From assembly GCA_964486055.1 (NCBI GenBank), contig CAZALE010000002.1, forward strand, positions 124,001-188,000: a stretch of DNA of 64,000 nt, read 5' to 3'. The stretch comes from J014 sp964486055. Its GTDB lineage: Bacteria > Acidobacteriota > Blastocatellia > Pyrinomonadales > Pyrinomonadaceae. How positions within the stretch are numbered: position 1 is the first letter of the stretch; each line of letters begins with the position of its first letter. The position numbers and the translations under genes were made by a program. Below are positions 61,772-64,000 of the stretch, in pieces. The notes beneath the pieces were generated by a model. The model saw only the letters and a program-made list of their open reading frames with translations. It did no database searches and was not told the origin of the DNA.

Positions 61772-62983
61772 TTAATCCAAAAACCAAATCTGAGCGATTT
61801 CTTCTTTCTCTAAATCGCGTTTTGCAGGAATATGAACTAAAGCATTAGAGCGGGCGAATGCTATAAAATTTGACGAACCAGCAAACCTGAGTGACTCAAC
61901 AACTAATCTACCTCTTTCATCTGTCGAAACAAAAGCGGGTAAAACAGCATCTCTATCCTTAGTCGCCCTTAATCTTTCCTTCACAACTGCAAATCCTTTT
62001 CTCAACTCGACATTAACGGCTCTTTGCATCCTCAAAACAGCTCTTCGAACGAATAAGTAAAAAGTCACGGCTGCTGAGACCGGATTGCCAGGTAACCCAA
62101 AAATCAGGGACTGACCGAGTTTAGCAAACACGCTTGGCTTTCCAGGCTTTAAAAAAACTCGCTCAAAGAAAACCTGCGCTCCTATCTGCTTGAATATTGT
62201 CTTCGTAAAATCGTAATCGCCTACTGATACCCCTCCAGTGGTTATTAAAAGCTTCTGTTTATTATCGGATAAGATTTTTTCGGCTATTAAATCGGCTAGA
62301 GCATTTTTATCATCGGGCAAATTGGGCAATATTTCTGCCTCAATTCCCATTTTCCTCAGAAATGAGTAAAGCATAATAGAGTTAGAATTTCTGATTTCGT
62401 CCCTCATCGGTTTTTTATCAATTTCTACTAATTCCGACCCGGTAGACAATATCAAAACAATCGGCCGTTGATAAACCTTTATTTGCTTATATCCAAATGA
62501 GGCCAGCGTTGGGATCATTCGCTCGGCAACTTGTTCACCAACACAAAAGACTCTCGTGCCTTTCTTTATCTCCTCTCCTCGCAGGACTATATTTTCCTTA
62601 GGCTCAACACTCTTCAGTATCTCTACAAATTCATTCTCAGTTTTAGCAAGTTCAATTTTCTGCACAGCATCTGCTCCAATCGGAACGCGTGCACCAGTCA
62701 TTATCTTGACTGCTTCGCCCTCTTTCACCTCTCCATCAAAACCTTTGCCTGCTATGGACTCGCCTATCACTCTAAGCCTTACCGGCGCTGAAGCAACATC
62801 TACAGATCTGAGTGCAAATCCGTCCATCTGTGAACGATCGAAGGGCGGTAAATCCATGTCTGCAAAAATTTCTTCTGCGAGAATTCTGCCTAGCGCCTCC
62901 TCTATTGAAATTAACTCAGTAGATAAACCAGGGGTATTTTCATCGATCAGCTTCAGAGCCTCTGCGATCGGAATCATGTCCAT
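61772..62983 (-). CDS. moeA: Molybdopterin molybdenumtransferase MoeA
   Basis: 403 residues: FADMDLPPFDRSQMDGFALRS, the KIMTGARVPIGADAV motif, and the central MPTb domain with STGSELVEI, NSNSIMLYSFLRKMGIE, TTGGVSVGDYDF and the FGLPGNPVSAAVTFYLF segment. It inserts molybdate into adenylylated molybdopterin. No other molybdenum-cofactor gene is nearby. The start (MDMIPIAEAL) has no ribosome site; a TATAAA on the minus strand at 62988-62993 would start transcription at about the ATG, suggesting a leaderless mRNA. Confidence 0.95.
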   Translation of the reverse strand: MDMIPIAEALKLIDENTPGLSTELISIEEALGRILAEEIFADMDLPPFDRSQMDGFALRSVDVASAPVRLRVIGESIAGKGFDGEVKEGEAVKIMTGARVPIGADAVQKIELAKTENEFVEILKSVEPKENIVLRGEEIKKGTRVFCVGEQVAERMIPTLASFGYKQIKVYQRPIVLILSTGSELVEIDKKPMRDEIRNSNSIMLYSFLRKMGIEAEILPNLPDDKNALADLIAEKILSDNKQKLLITTGGVSVGDYDFTKTIFKQIGAQVFFERVFLKPGKPSVFAKLGQSLIFGLPGNPVSAAVTFYLFVRRAVLRMQRAVNVELRKGFAVVKERLRATKDRDAVLPAFVSTDERGRLVVESLRFAGSSNFIAFARSNALVHIPAKRDLEKEEIAQIWFLD

Positions 62984-62987
62984 AGGT

Positions 62988-63010
62988 TTTATAAGCGAAA
63001 GAATAAAATG
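62988..63010 (-). promoter_or_regulatory. Candidate moeA promoter (leaderless)
   Basis: Minus-strand TATAAA at 62988-62993, with a weak upstream element about 16-17 bp away in TTTAGC-like sequence. The -10 ends four bases before the moeA ATG, leaving essentially no 5' untranslated region. Confidence 0.35.
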
Positions 63011-63060
63011 CTAAACTGTTAATGAAGATTTTATCATTTTGAGAAAGGAAGAATAGAGCT

Positions 63061-64000
63061 GTGATTGATTTTGAATTTACCGAAGAACATCTGGCCTTGC
63101 AAAAAACCGTAAGAGAATTCGTTCAGAGGGAAGTAGAACCATACATTAAGGAATGGGACGAAAAAGAGCATTTTGAACGCTCTGTATTCGACAAAATGGC
63201 AGATCTAGGACTTTTAGGGATCTGCATACCAGAAAAATACGCAGGTGCAGGCTTTGACTACATTTCATTGGGGATCGCCTGTGAGGAACTAGAAGCTTGT
63301 GACACTTTTATGCGTGTAGCAATGAGTGTACACGTTGCCTTGAACTCCCTAACTTTATTGAGTTGGGGGACCGAAGAACAAAAGCAGAAATATCTAGTTC
63401 CGCAAGCGAAAGGAGAAAAATTAGCGACATTTGGATTAACCGAACCAAACGCTGGTAGTGATGTAGTAGGGATGCGCTCATATGCTCGGCGTGATGGTGA
63501 TGATTGGATTCTAAACGGTGAGAAAATGTGGATTTCTTTAGGCGATGTAGCTGATCATTTCTTATTTTTCTGCTGGACGGACGAAGAGAAAAAACGCCAG
63601 AGAGACCATTCAGGAATTAGCTGTTTTATAGTCGAACGCGGGATGAAAGGATTCTCATCAGGCACCATACACGGCAAAATGGGAATTAAGGCCGGCAATA
63701 CTGGTTACTTCTCGCTTCAAGATGTTCGTGTACCGAAAGAAAACATGCTTGGCATGGAGGGCGAGGGATTCAAAATCGCAATGTTCGCCCTAGAAAACGG
63801 AAGATATACAGTAGCTGCCGGGGCAACCGGCGTCATCCGTGCATGTCGTGACGCTTCTATCGCTTACGCAAACACTCGCGAAGCACAAGGACAAAAAATA
63901 GCAAACTTCCAATTAGTCAAACAAAAGATTGCAGAGATGGAAGCCGATTATCAAATGTGCCATCTTCTTTGGTTGAAGTGTGGATGGCTCAAGAATGTAG
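63061..64000 (+). CDS. Acyl-CoA dehydrogenase, 5' part (runs off window)
   Basis: I translated 313 codons from a GTG at 63061 (AAAGGAAG about 10 bases upstream) to the window edge without a stop. The N-terminus IDFEFTEEHLALQKTVREFVQREVEP and the signature LTEPNAGSDVVGMRSYARR are those of acyl-CoA dehydrogenases; a segment GKMGIKAGNTGYFSLQDVRVP and GRYTVAAGATGVIRACRD follow. The catalytic Glu and C-terminal helices lie beyond the edge. The enzyme introduces a 2,3 double bond into an acyl-CoA; chain specificity is not evident. It is divergent from moeA. Confidence 0.92.
   Translation, partial: MIDFEFTEEHLALQKTVREFVQREVEPYIKEWDEKEHFERSVFDKMADLGLLGICIPEKYAGAGFDYISLGIACEELEACDTFMRVAMSVHVALNSLTLLSWGTEEQKQKYLVPQAKGEKLATFGLTEPNAGSDVVGMRSYARRDGDDWILNGEKMWISLGDVADHFLFFCWTDEEKKRQRDHSGISCFIVERGMKGFSSGTIHGKMGIKAGNTGYFSLQDVRVPKENMLGMEGEGFKIAMFALENGRYTVAAGATGVIRACRDASIAYANTREAQGQKIANFQLVKQKIAEMEADYQMCHLLWLKCGWLKNV

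Overview
This window looks like part of a scaffold from a metagenome-assembled genome of a low-GC bacterium, most plausibly an acidobacterium of the Blastocatellia/Pyrinomonadales type. That placement is inference. It rests on the mix of a DUF1844 protein, a secreted M36 protease ending in FG-GAP/VCBS repeats, a zinc-ribbon protein opening with CPSC...CPRDG, thioredoxin-NHL and TIG-NHL proteins, and a CruA/CruP-type lycopene cyclase. Two 100-N runs mark scaffold joins. The one at 48863-48962 is probably spurious: identical 55-bp sequences flank it, and collapsing them restores one uninterrupted glycosyltransferase gene.

Layout. 1-1968 (minus): 5' part of a large P-loop ATPase running off the window. 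2311-10256: M48 protease, TIG-NHL protein, then hflX-pgpH and two small putative lipid/lipoprotein-type genes. 10328-12384 (minus): an HMG-CoA-lyase-like enzyme coupled to a family III CoA-transferase. 12514-17546: DUF1844, PhnP-like hydrolase, ribF, purB, purS and purQ. 17548-25764: coiled-coil zinc-ribbon protein, TPR protein, era-prmA, two unknowns and a fasciclin protein. 26107-31741 (minus): thioredoxin-NHL protein and a phenylalanine/tyrosine degradation run (phenylalanine hydroxylase, HPPD, homogentisate dioxygenase). 31959-33425: small membrane protein and truncated globin facing a Crp-type regulator. 33480-38227: arsC-like, DUF2237 and scpA facing a five-PAS GGDEF-EAL protein. 38515-42346 (minus): M16-like protein, ubiE and two peptide-type ABC permeases. 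42479-50463: folA, a nucleotide-sugar dehydratase/SIS/BrkB run, an ATP-grasp ligase, and methyltransferase-GT39-zinc ribbon-def. 50546-54625 (minus): giant M36 protease with a structured leader. 54878-64000: YjbQ, zinc-ribbon protein, crtI, pta, YkvA-type protein, lycopene cyclase, mazG, moeA and the start of an acyl-CoA dehydrogenase.

The genes describe a heterotroph that degrades proteins and aromatic amino acids, makes menaquinone or ubiquinone and cyclic carotenoids, and signals with c-di-AMP and c-di-GMP. No tRNA, rRNA, insertion sequence, integrase or cas gene was seen. The least ordinary signals are the edge ATPase, an apparent AUA start for hflX, a folA promoter that predicts a leaderless mRNA with a palindrome in its spacer, a nested inverted-repeat leader on the M36 protease, and two intergenic loci each carrying a pair of diverged 34-36 bp repeats separated by 38 bp.
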